NCBI GenBank assembly: GCA_016931965.1
Contig: JAFGDT010000008.1
Location: 1-36,698, forward strand
Direction of reading: 5' to 3'
From: a bacterium
Lineage (GTDB): Bacteria; Zhuqueibacterota; QNDG01; DSAB01
Length of the DNA: 36,698 nt
In this document: positions 8,255-16,183 of the stretch, piece by piece
Layout: each line of letters opens with the position of its first letter
Position numbering within the stretch: position 1 is the stretch's first letter
Notes under the pieces: generated by a model
What the model saw: only the letters and a program-made list of their open reading frames with translations
Told to the model about the DNA's origin: nothing
Database searches by the model: none
Translations under genes and position numbers: made by a program

Positions 8255-9334
8255 ATGAAAAAATCGCATCAATACCCATTTATTATCGCCATTTGTTTTC
8301 TTTTCTTGCTTCAACAAAATCTTTTCGCTCAACCTGATCCAAAATGGCGGATTCACGATTCCCATCGTCCTGCACCTCCGTTTGTCACACCGGCTCCGCA
8401 AGGACAGATGACAGATCCCCCATCTGATGCCGTTGTTTTATTCAGCGGAACCGATTTGTCGGCCTGGGAAAAAGAAAATGGAGACCCTGTTACGTGGAAA
8501 GTGGAAAATGGTTATATGGAGGTAACACCGCGCGGCGGTACGATTCGGACCAAGCAGGGTTTTGGAGACTGTCAGCTGCATATTGAATGGCTCGTCGTGC
8601 CCAAAGAAGGTGTTTCCAGTCAAAATTACGGAAACAGCGGTGTCTTTCTCATGAGTAAGTATGAGGTTCAAGTGCTTAACTCATATGACAACAAAACCTA
8701 TGTTGATGGTCAGGCTGGTGCGGTTTACGGACAGTACCCACCCGTGGTCAATGCCAGCCGCGCCCCGGGAGAGTGGCAGTGTTATGATATCCTGTTCAGG
8801 CGTCCGCATTTTGATGATTATGGCAATCTCGAAAAACCGGCTCAAATTACGGTTCTGCATAACGGTGTTCTTGTGCAGGATCATGTCGAACCGGTAGGGT
8901 CTACGGAATGGCAACAGCGGCCACCCTATGAAGCCCATCCTGATAAACTGCCCCTGATGCTGCAGGATCACAGCCAGCCCGTTCGATTCCGCAACATCTG
9001 GATACGCGAACTCGAGCCCTACGAGAGTTTGGCTGAGCGTGCGCAGCCGCCTGTGTTGGAAGAAATTGTGATGGATGAGCAATCTCTTGAAAGGTATGTC
9101 GGTGAGTATGGATCTGGTAACCGATCTCAGATGAGAGTTGAAAAAGAGGGTGATCAACTCATTTTTTATCGCGATGCAACGAATCATTTCCCCATTTTTC
9201 CACAGTCGGAGACAACGTTCTTTTCCAAGATGGTCGATGTCACGGTTGAGTTCAGTCTGGACGAAAACGGAGAGGTGCAGGGTTTGACCTATATCCTTGC
9301 CGGCGAGCCGGGGAGGATGATGGAAAAATTGTAG
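8255..9334 (+). CDS. Secreted DUF1080 protein with extra C-terminal domain
   Basis: A 359-residue exported protein with an N-terminal signal peptide (hydrophobic core about residues 8-23, probable cleavage after LFA). The DUF1080 domain spans about residues 55-255, starting VLFSGTDLSAW and including GNSGVFLMSKYEVQVLNSYDN, the usual central signature. From about residue 265, LERYVGEYGSG onward resembles the DUF3471-type beta domain found at the ends of some secreted hydrolases; that match is by pattern only. AGGAGGG lies just before the ATG. It probably shares a transcript with the DUF1080 lipoprotein, and the pair may act on the same sugar in the periplasm. Confidence 0.88.
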   Translation: MKKSHQYPFIIAICFLFLLQQNLFAQPDPKWRIHDSHRPAPPFVTPAPQGQMTDPPSDAVVLFSGTDLSAWEKENGDPVTWKVENGYMEVTPRGGTIRTKQGFGDCQLHIEWLVVPKEGVSSQNYGNSGVFLMSKYEVQVLNSYDNKTYVDGQAGAVYGQYPPVVNASRAPGEWQCYDILFRRPHFDDYGNLEKPAQITVLHNGVLVQDHVEPVGSTEWQQRPPYEAHPDKLPLMLQDHSQPVRFRNIWIRELEPYESLAERAQPPVLEEIVMDEQSLERYVGEYGSGNRSQMRVEKEGDQLIFYRDATNHFPIFPQSETTFFSKMVDVTVEFSLDENGEVQGLTYILAGEPGRMMEKL

Positions 9335-9454
9335 GATAGTCATAAAATATACAGTGATCGGCTGTCGCATTGTTCAGCATGTATATGCTGTCTTTCACGC
9401 AAATTCGGTTTGGGAGCGACAGTGTGAATCATTGTTTAAATGTAGTGGAAAAGG

Positions 9455-9483
9455 TTGTCATACTGAATTTATCCAGCATCTTT
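9455..9483 (+). repeat. Diverged copy of the GTCATCCTGAA-type palindromic repeat
   Basis: The segment TTGTCATACTGAATTTATCC and the following bases match the repeat at 36620-36647 at most positions (TGTCATnCTGAAnTTnT, then AG-ATCTT). The stem is no longer perfect, so this is likely a decayed copy of the same dispersed family. Confidence 0.5.
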
Positions 9484-9544
9484 GAATCCACATCAATGAG
9501 ACAATGATAATTATTTAGAACACAAGAGGAAATATTGTATGAAG

Positions 9545-9568
9545 CCCGTAATCTCATTTACGGGTTTT
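9545..9568 (+). terminator. Intrinsic terminator-like hairpin
   Basis: CCCGTAA (9545-9551), a six-base loop and TTACGGG (9558-9564) form a perfect 7-bp stem, directly followed by TTTT. It lies 210 nt after the second DUF1080 gene and could end that transcript or a small RNA made from the intervening region. The T-run is short, so efficiency is uncertain. Confidence 0.55.
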
Positions 9569-9775
9569 GTATATCAAAATTGTTTGTCGCTTGATTAGTT
9601 CTTGCAGATGAGCAATAAAATGATTATCATTAATAAAATGTAAATCCATTTAGTCCACATCTTCATGAGATCATCATTTGAATTAATCCGCTTGTATTGC
9701 ATTATTGGAATGTAGCGATGATTTCATAATTGATTAGTCGATCCTGGCAATTGCATTGAATATTTGGAATTCAAA

Positions 9776-12169
9776 ATGCATAAAGGATTAAAAATCGGGC
9801 TCGTCATCTTTTCGGTTGTTGTCCTTGGACTTGTCATCTTATGTGTCTGGGGAGTTCGCATGATCACCAGCTCTCTTCCTCAAGACACAGGAGAACCGGT
9901 TGTCGAAGAATTGCAGTCCGACGTGCATGTTTACCGGGATGATTATCATGTGCCCCACGTCATGGCAAAAAATGAATATGATCTTTTCTTTGCCCAGGGG
10001 TATATTACCGCTCAGGACCGTTTCTGGCAGATGGATCTGTGGAGAAGGATGGCCAGTGGAAGGTTGTCTGAAATATTGGGTTCATCATCCATCAGAGCCG
10101 ACAGTATGATGATCGTTTTAGGAATACGGCGGACTTCGCGCAGGATTGTTCCAGAACTCTCTCCTGAATCGCGGCGTGTTTTTCAAGCTTATGCCGACGG
10201 TGTGAACCGGTACATTCAAGACTATGGGCGTCGTCTTCCGATCGAATTCCGGCTTCTCAACTACAAACCTTCTCCCTGGATGATTGAGGATTGCGTCACC
10301 CTGCTCCGCTGGTTCGGCTGGCAGTTCAGTACCGGGTGGATCATCGAGAGCATCATGGGGGCGATGATCGACCAGGTCGGATTGGAAAAAACCATCGAGA
10401 TATTTCCCTCCCAAAATCGGGTTGTTTCACAGATTGCATCATGGGGCAATATTTCGCTTTTCGATCTGTTTCGCCATATCAGGCCTTTCTGTGAGGAAGC
10501 ATCCATCCGGTCAACAGGTTATGGAGGGCATGGTTGGGCGATTTCGGGAAATCGCTCGATAACCGGAAAACCTCTCTTGGCCAATACCATCCATTCGACC
10601 TATTCCAATCCGTCCATCTGGTATGAAATCCAGCTTACCGAAGGGGATTTCAATGTATCCGGCATTTCCTATCCTGGCTTGCCTCTGGTTATTGCGGGCC
10701 ACAACGATCATATCGGCTGGGGGATCACGCCATGGATGGTCGATTGTCAGGATTTGTTCATCGAATCGATGGATTCAAGCGATCCTTCTCAATTTCTCGA
10801 TGTGGATCAGTCCAAACCGATTGAAACGGTTGATGAAGAAATCCTTCTGAGAAATGGATCTTCGATCCCGGTTCGTGTGTCGATAACCGATCACGGTCCG
10901 ATTGTGGCAGAGATGACTCGAATGGATGGGATGCCTCTGTCTGTCTCCCTTCAGTGGACCGGTTATGATATCAGTGATGAAGGGCTTTCTCTCTATAAGT
11001 TGAACCGCGCAGGTAATTGGGAATCGTTTCGGGAAGCCCTTCGGGAATTTCATGTTCCCGTTCTCAATGTCATCTATGCGGATGCTGAAGGCGATATCGG
11101 ACAACAGACTGCGGGGAAAATTCCAATCAGGCCAATGGGTGTTGATTTTCTTCCGAGATCGTCAGATGATCCGTCGTATCATTGGCAGGGATTCATCCCC
11201 TATGATCAACTGGTCTCGGTTCATAATCCTGATGAAGGATGGATCATTGTTACAGATCGTCCCTTTATGGAAGTATCCCCTTACAGCATATCGGACATCG
11301 ATCCCATTTATTATCCTTCACAGCGTATCCGTCAGCTTCTTTCAGAGAAAGAGATACATTCCCTGACAGATTTTAAACGCATACAAACGGATGTGCTTTC
11401 ACTTTTCGCCCGGGATGTTATGGACCTCATCATCGTCCGGTTAAAGGAATATGGTTTTAATGAAGATCTGGAAAGGGAATGGGTCAATAAACTCGATGAA
11501 TGGAATGGGGAGATGAAAACAGGCAGTGGGGAAGCTGCACTCTTCGAAACCTTGGTGCTTCATTTGATGAAGAATCTCTTTCACGATGAACTGGGTGATA
11601 CGCTCTATGACGCCTATATCGAATCTGATCCCTATTCCCTGGAAAAGCTGTCTCGTTTATTAAAACAGCGTTCTTCGCTCTGGTTTGATCATATTGGAAC
11701 GCCAGATATCATCGAGGATAAATGGGATATTGTTGTCCGGAGTTACCGGGAATCTGTCGCTTTTCTGAAAGATCAATTTGGTGAGAATGTCTCGGCATGG
11801 ACGTGGGGAGCGCTTCATACCCTTTCCTTTCAGCATCCATTGGGAGGACATCCTTTGTTGGGGAATGCTCTGGATCTGGGTCCGTTTCCTGTAGGCGGAT
11901 CGGGAATGACCGTCGATATGAAAGCTTATGATCTCAAAAATCCTTTTTCCGTCATTCGGGGAGGATCCGCACGCATTATTATGGAGGCGGACAACTGGGA
12001 TCATTCTGTTTCTATTATTCCCACAGGTCAGTCCGGTCAACCTCTGGATGCGCATTACAAGGATCAATTGCCCCTTTATTTGGGCAATATGTACCATATC
12101 CAGATAAGCGATACGCTTAAAATCAAACAATCGGGATGGAATTGTCTGATATTAAAATCGGGAGAATAA
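9776..12169 (+). CDS. Penicillin acylase family protein, probably catalytically inactive
   Basis: A 797-residue protein of the penicillin amidase (S45, Ntn-hydrolase) family with an N-terminal membrane anchor or signal (about residues 5-30). Family landmarks are present: YFAQGYITAQDRFWQMDLWRR-like segment near residue 70, GHNDHIGWGITPWMVDCQDLF, and the C-terminal PTGQSGQPLDAHYKDQLPL. Active members cleave themselves before a Ser in the motif G-S-N-x-W and use that Ser as nucleophile. Here the motif reads G-G-H-G-W, with Gly251 in place of Ser (Trp254 is at the expected +3). The Asn pair that supplies the oxyanion contact in the family (ANNR/WNNS) reads Thr493-Asp494, and NDPH reads NTIH. The frame is otherwise intact. 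The start is placed at ATG 9776 rather than TTG 9764. The stop is 1 nt before the YhaM gene. Confidence 0.88.
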   Translation: MHKGLKIGLVIFSVVVLGLVILCVWGVRMITSSLPQDTGEPVVEELQSDVHVYRDDYHVPHVMAKNEYDLFFAQGYITAQDRFWQMDLWRRMASGRLSEILGSSSIRADSMMIVLGIRRTSRRIVPELSPESRRVFQAYADGVNRYIQDYGRRLPIEFRLLNYKPSPWMIEDCVTLLRWFGWQFSTGWIIESIMGAMIDQVGLEKTIEIFPSQNRVVSQIASWGNISLFDLFRHIRPFCEEASIRSTGYGGHGWAISGNRSITGKPLLANTIHSTYSNPSIWYEIQLTEGDFNVSGISYPGLPLVIAGHNDHIGWGITPWMVDCQDLFIESMDSSDPSQFLDVDQSKPIETVDEEILLRNGSSIPVRVSITDHGPIVAEMTRMDGMPLSVSLQWTGYDISDEGLSLYKLNRAGNWESFREALREFHVPVLNVIYADAEGDIGQQTAGKIPIRPMGVDFLPRSSDDPSYHWQGFIPYDQLVSVHNPDEGWIIVTDRPFMEVSPYSISDIDPIYYPSQRIRQLLSEKEIHSLTDFKRIQTDVLSLFARDVMDLIIVRLKEYGFNEDLEREWVNKLDEWNGEMKTGSGEAALFETLVLHLMKNLFHDELGDTLYDAYIESDPYSLEKLSRLLKQRSSLWFDHIGTPDIIEDKWDIVVRSYRESVAFLKDQFGENVSAWTWGALHTLSFQHPLGGHPLLGNALDLGPFPVGGSGMTVDMKAYDLKNPFSVIRGGSARIIMEADNWDHSVSIIPTGQSGQPLDAHYKDQLPLYLGNMYHIQISDTLKIKQSGWNCLILKSGE

Positions 12170-12170
12170 A

Positions 12171-13199
12171 ATGAACGAAGTGAACCATTCCCATAAATTG
12201 ATAGAAGAATTGGTTCCCGGAGAAAAAGTGGCCACCTTCTTTATACTCAGAAAGAAGGAATTGAAAACCAAAAAAGATGGAACGCCCTATCTTCTTCTGG
12301 AATTGGGTGATCGTTCGGGAAGGGTATCAGCCACACTCTGGAATAATGCACAGTCGATCTATGAAGCCATTGATACCGGAGATGCCGTGAAAGTGATGGG
12401 GAGCGTGATCGTCTACAAAGATGCAAATCAGATTGCTGTGGAGAAGATTAGAAAGGCGGATTCATCCGACCATATTGATATCAATGATTTTGTTCCACAA
12501 CGGGAGTTGGACACTGAGATCCTGGTCCAGGATTTGGAAAAAACCATTGAGTCGGTGAAGACAGTGCCCCTGAAAAGGCTTCTCCAAAAAGTTTTTCATG
12601 ATCCGTGGTGGATGGATCGGTTTAGGGAAGCTCCAGGCGGAAAGCTCTGGCATCATGCCTATCTTGGCGGCCTTTTGGAACATACACTGGCTGTTGTCAA
12701 GGTGTGTGAGACGATGGCTCTGCTCTATCCTAAAGCAGACCGGGATCTCCTCATGACTGGTGCGCTCCTTCATGATATCGGTAAGATTGACGAATACGGG
12801 TATGATCAAGGATATATCGATTTCACCGATGAAGGACGTCTCTGGGGGCATATTTCAATCGGAGCCCACCGAATCCGAACAATCATCGAAAAGCTGGAAA
12901 TGGAGGAGGAAGGATTCCCCCGGGAATTGAAGCGGCATGTTCTTCATCTTATTCTGAGTCATCAGGGTAAACTTGAATTCGGCTCGCCGGTTTTACCTAT
13001 GACGTTGGAAGCGATGATTCTCTTCTATGCAGATGAAATGGATTCGAAAGCCAATGCCCTTCTGCATATCATCGAGAGAGACACCGAACCTGGAAAACGG
13101 TGGAGCAAATATGTCCCCCTGTTGGATCGGTTTATTTATTTGGGAAGTCCTGATTTATCTGAGAAGGGGAAGGGCTCAGAGCAGTCCGCTTTATTTTAG
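12171..13199 (+). CDS. YhaM-type 3'-5' exoribonuclease (OB fold plus HD domain)
   Basis: A 342-residue cytoplasmic nuclease of the YhaM/CBF1 family. Residues about 15-100 form an OB-fold nucleic-acid-binding domain (LLELGDRSGRVSATLWNN). Residues about 155-300 form the HD metal-dependent phosphohydrolase domain, with H and HD ligands in LWHHAYLGGLLEHTLAV and LLHDIGK and a later HLILSHQG motif. The family degrades RNA, and in some cases DNA, from the 3' end. GGGAGAA lies just before the ATG. The gene starts 1 nt after the penicillin-acylase-like stop, so the two are almost certainly translationally coupled, although no functional link is obvious. Its last 9 bases overlap the stop end of the convergent zinc-ribbon gene. 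Confidence 0.92.
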   Translation: MNEVNHSHKLIEELVPGEKVATFFILRKKELKTKKDGTPYLLLELGDRSGRVSATLWNNAQSIYEAIDTGDAVKVMGSVIVYKDANQIAVEKIRKADSSDHIDINDFVPQRELDTEILVQDLEKTIESVKTVPLKRLLQKVFHDPWWMDRFREAPGGKLWHHAYLGGLLEHTLAVVKVCETMALLYPKADRDLLMTGALLHDIGKIDEYGYDQGYIDFTDEGRLWGHISIGAHRIRTIIEKLEMEEEGFPRELKRHVLHLILSHQGKLEFGSPVLPMTLEAMILFYADEMDSKANALLHIIERDTEPGKRWSKYVPLLDRFIYLGSPDLSEKGKGSEQSALF

Positions 13200-14675
13200 G
13201 ATGTCGGTAATTCGTGTGCTGTCTCGAATGGCCGAATGAAAAAAACTCAGCTGCATATCCTGTTGAATGAGTTCGATCCCTCTTATTTTAAAAGGCAAGT
13301 AGACGACCATTGCCTGTTTGGGACGTATCCGCAAGTTAGGGAGAAGATGAAATACATTTTCTTTGCTTTCGGCAAGTAGCGCAATGACAATCCGTACACT
13401 CTCTAAGGCTTCAGAGGCGGGTAATGTAACAGGAAAGAGGGGGTATTTTGAAATGTTTTCCATGTATCTCAATTTTGGGTCTTGTACGCTCACATTGCGT
13501 GCCGTGTTTATAAAAGCATCCGGCGCCAATTTGAATGCCGGAGCCCAAAATGTCGTTGCTGTGGCTTCCTGTTTCGTTCCATCAAGTTGAATACGGAAGT
13601 TGCGCTTCATTTGATCGGTATATCTTTTTTCAATTAATCCTTCGGCTTCCACAACCATCTTCCAGAAAGGCATGTAAATAGAAATTTCTTTCTCTGTGTC
13701 AACGATGCCCACACTGCACATCCTGAATTGATCTTTGTAGAGTAACCAGCCTATAGAACAATATGGACAATAAAAAAAGATGCTGTCGCGTTCGCCCGGA
13801 AGCTCCCATCCGCATTCTGGGCAATTCAGTGGTATCGAATCGAGTGTCCAGTGAATTTCATCCTGTATCAATGGTCTCATATCATTCTCGGTGACAGGAT
13901 GGGATGATATGGGATTCTTCAAAACACCATCATAGAGAAGCTTGTTTTTAAGATAGACCGGGAAATAGATCATGCTGATGGTTTCACCGATAAATTCTTT
14001 CAGGTTACTCGTAATGTTTTCCTCTTTTTTGATTGTGGATATATCCTGTGGTGCATTTTTCGTGCTGCGTTTTCCGTTCCGGGAATTGGACGGAAAATCG
14101 GTGATATCGACCTTAAAAATATTCATGGAAATGTCACGTTTTTTAAATATGGCCCAGGGCGACAGTATGGATGGTACTTCTTCAGACACCGCATCCAGAT
14201 TGTTCTGTATTTTTTTAGAGAGATTGACCATGTTTTCGATTTTATGGATCACTTTTTGTTTGCTGATTTTGGGCTGGAAAAACAATCCTTCCATCTCCGG
14301 ATCAACCGATTTCAATGTCAAAGTCTGGCACCGAACCCCGAGAGAATAGGTCATGCGCGGTACGGGAGAAGCCAGCACACTGGTATCAAACATCCTGTTT
14401 TCAATATGCAGGTTTCGATTATAGAAATAGAGACCCCGCAAACGCCAATAAGGTACATAAAAAATCTGTTCAGATTTTGGATCACGTGGAAGAATGCAAT
14501 AACGGAAATAATCTTTGGGTATCAAAGCCACTCTTGTCCGGCAATACCGGCAGGTCAGAATGCGATCGGTTTCTTCGAGGATGACAGGCGCGCTACACTG
14601 CGGACAAGGTATTTCAACCTTGTAATTTTGGTTGTTATAATTTTTCACCGCATTTGTTGCAATAGATCGATTCAT
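13191..14675 (-). CDS. Zinc-ribbon protein, partner of the SPFH protein (YdjG-like)
   Basis: A 494-residue soluble-looking protein with two zinc-ribbon motifs: CPQCSAP and CRYCRTR near the N terminus (about residues 24-46), and CPECGWELPG with CPYCSIGW in the middle. No catalytic motif or signal peptide is seen. It is the second gene of a minus-strand pair and overlaps the end of the SPFH gene by 41 nt in another frame. GGAG lies 12 nt before the ATG at 14675, and a GTG at 14648 would shorten the overlap to 14 nt. In Bacillus subtilis the zinc-ribbon protein YdjG sits beside the SPFH protein YdjI and both recruit PspA to stressed membranes; this pair has the same make-up. Assignment by context and architecture, not close similarity. 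Confidence 0.75.
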   Translation of the reverse strand: MNRSIATNAVKNYNNQNYKVEIPCPQCSAPVILEETDRILTCRYCRTRVALIPKDYFRYCILPRDPKSEQIFYVPYWRLRGLYFYNRNLHIENRMFDTSVLASPVPRMTYSLGVRCQTLTLKSVDPEMEGLFFQPKISKQKVIHKIENMVNLSKKIQNNLDAVSEEVPSILSPWAIFKKRDISMNIFKVDITDFPSNSRNGKRSTKNAPQDISTIKKEENITSNLKEFIGETISMIYFPVYLKNKLLYDGVLKNPISSHPVTENDMRPLIQDEIHWTLDSIPLNCPECGWELPGERDSIFFYCPYCSIGWLLYKDQFRMCSVGIVDTEKEISIYMPFWKMVVEAEGLIEKRYTDQMKRNFRIQLDGTKQEATATTFWAPAFKLAPDAFINTARNVSVQDPKLRYMENISKYPLFPVTLPASEALESVRIVIALLAESKENVFHLLPNLRIRPKQAMVVYLPFKIRGIELIQQDMQLSFFHSAIRDSTRITDILK

Positions 14676-15753
14676 TTAAATTCTTTGCTCCGCAATGGGA
14701 GCATTTTTTCAAAGTGGTTTTATTCTCGATTTTTTGTCCACATCGGGAACAGAATTTGGCGTGTGGGGGCAGGTTCTTCCCGCAGTGACTGCATGTCTGG
14801 AATATAACCACCTGGTGTCCACAGTGAGGGCAGAAACGGGAACTGGCAGGAATATTGTTTTGACAATCAGGGCACTTTACACTCTCATTTGAACCTGTAT
14901 CTCTATCGGCATGCATGAACTGCGAAAATGCAGCGGGTATCATCAATCCGAGCCCAAGGCCGGCTCCGGCTCCCGCCTCACCCTGCTGTTCGGCCACTTT
15001 TTCAACAGCCATGGCTGCTTTCATTTTTAGGAGTTTGTTCAGGTCGTCAAACACAGCCAGTCGGCTTTTATCATCGATGGCCTTCTGTACTTCGGGAGGG
15101 GGTGTAATCGAGCTGATGTAGAGATCGGATAAACTCAATCCCAGTCGGCTGAAATCGTTTTGCAGCCGTTTCTGCAGACCATCCGAAAGTTTGTCATATT
15201 TCCCCGGCATATTGAGAATCGAATCCAGATTCTCGCCGAGATGGTCGTTGAATCGGGAGACGATGACGCGGCTGAGGAATTCTTCAATATCGGATGTGGT
15301 AAACATGTGCTGCGTTCCAACCAGATGATTGATAAAGAGAATCGGTTGTACCACTCGGATATTGAAAATACCAAAAGCCCGCAGTCGGATCAAACCGAGC
15401 TGGGTATCCTTAAAGGCCACTGGATTGCGTGTGCCCCATTTCAAATTCGGAAACAACTTGAGGTTGACAAAATAGACTTCCGCTCTCAGCGGGCTGGTCA
15501 TACCCCAGGGTATACTCATGATTTTATTCAGAACAGGGATGTTGGCCGTGGAGAGATGGTGGTTCCCCGGACCGAATGCATCGTAGGCTTTTCCTTGATA
15601 AAAGAAGACGGCAGCCTGACTTTCACGGACGATGAGGCGGGCACCGAACTTGATTTCTCCGGATCCTTCTTCCGGGATGCGATGAACGATTTCGTTTCCC
15701 GTTCTGTCGAACCATTCAATGACTTCAAGAAAGACCATGTTTTTCATTCCCAT
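14635..15753 (-). CDS. SPFH-domain protein with C-terminal zinc ribbons (YdjI-like)
   Basis: A 372-residue protein. Residues about 20-250 form an SPFH/band-7 domain of the 'virion core protein' type, with the usual opening EVIEWFDRTGNEIVHRIP and the later LGLSLSDLYISSITPP. A Gly/Ala-rich linker (about 255-285) leads to three zinc-ribbon motifs at the C terminus: CPDCQ with CPHCG, CSHCG with CSRCG, and CSHCG with CNKCG. There is no transmembrane segment, so membrane association would be peripheral. AGGAG precedes the ATG at 6-nt spacing. B. subtilis YdjI is the closest functional model; there it helps place PspA at the membrane. No pspA-like gene is in the window. Confidence 0.88.
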   Translation of the reverse strand: MGMKNMVFLEVIEWFDRTGNEIVHRIPEEGSGEIKFGARLIVRESQAAVFFYQGKAYDAFGPGNHHLSTANIPVLNKIMSIPWGMTSPLRAEVYFVNLKLFPNLKWGTRNPVAFKDTQLGLIRLRAFGIFNIRVVQPILFINHLVGTQHMFTTSDIEEFLSRVIVSRFNDHLGENLDSILNMPGKYDKLSDGLQKRLQNDFSRLGLSLSDLYISSITPPPEVQKAIDDKSRLAVFDDLNKLLKMKAAMAVEKVAEQQGEAGAGAGLGLGLMIPAAFSQFMHADRDTGSNESVKCPDCQNNIPASSRFCPHCGHQVVIFQTCSHCGKNLPPHAKFCSRCGQKIENKTTLKKCSHCGAKNLNESIYCNKCGEKL

Positions 15754-15999
15754 TTTGGACTCCTGATTTTGATTTTTATCTGTTCTATAAATCCAATCGG
15801 GTAAATATGTTATGCCCTTATTTTTCTGGTTATCCCATAACCGTTGCCAATTCTGGTTTTATTGCAGAAATTATGCCTGCTGGTATAAAATATGACACTG
15901 CATTGAGGCAATTTCAAATCGTAATAAATGCTGTTTTCGATAATCAGTTGTTCATTTTATCATCAATTGAATGTAGCATTTGTTATCCAGAGAATCCCC

Positions 16000-16028
16000 T
16001 TGACAAATCCGTGAATAATTTTTATGTT
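16000..16028 (+). promoter_or_regulatory. Sigma70-like promoter for the symporter operon
   Basis: TTGACA (16000-16005), a 17-bp spacer and TATGTT (16023-16028) lie 42 nt before the start of the small membrane peptide. The -35 is a perfect consensus match. The region between this site and the SPFH gene start at 15753 holds no gene, so this is the likely divergent promoter region for the two units. Confidence 0.65.
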
Positions 16029-16069
16029 ATATCCTGAATTTTCAAAATCATATCATGGGAGAAGATATC

Positions 16070-16183
16070 ATGTTCGGTGCACATTTTGTTTTGATTTTTT
16101 TGCCGCTGATCATTATCGTGATCTCTTTCATTATTTTCTACTTTACACGAAATATGAAGGGTTCTTCAAATGGAAATTTATGA
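16070..16183 (+). CDS. 37-residue single-pass membrane peptide, possible symporter accessory protein
   Basis: A very short gene with good translation signals. GGGAGAAG lies 5-6 nt before the ATG at 16070, and the TGA at 16181-16183 overlaps the first 14 nt of the symporter gene in another frame. The product is one long hydrophobic helix (about residues 7-28, rich in Leu, Ile, Val and Phe), then Arg/Lys and a short polar tail. An in-frame ATG at 16055 would add five residues and consume the ribosome site. Other sodium:solute symporters have small membrane partners (DUF485, DUF3311, DUF4212 types), but this peptide does not look like those. Role is inferred from the overlap only. Confidence 0.6.
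   Translation: MFGAHFVLIFLPLIIIVISFIIFYFTRNMKGSSNGNL

Larger units (their letters stand above)
9335..9775. other. 441-nt gene-free region with hairpins, a decayed repeat and a terminator
   Basis: No coding region is supported. In order, it holds a possible stem CTGTCGC/GCGACAG (9362-9368 with 9416-9422) enclosing a smaller AGCAT/ATGCT hairpin, a decayed copy of the GTCAT-type repeat (9455-9483), and an intrinsic-terminator-like hairpin (9545-9568). The last 200 nt are AT-rich and lead to the penicillin-acylase-like gene. It is either a long 3' untranslated region of the DUF1080 pair or a small RNA locus. Confidence 0.5.
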
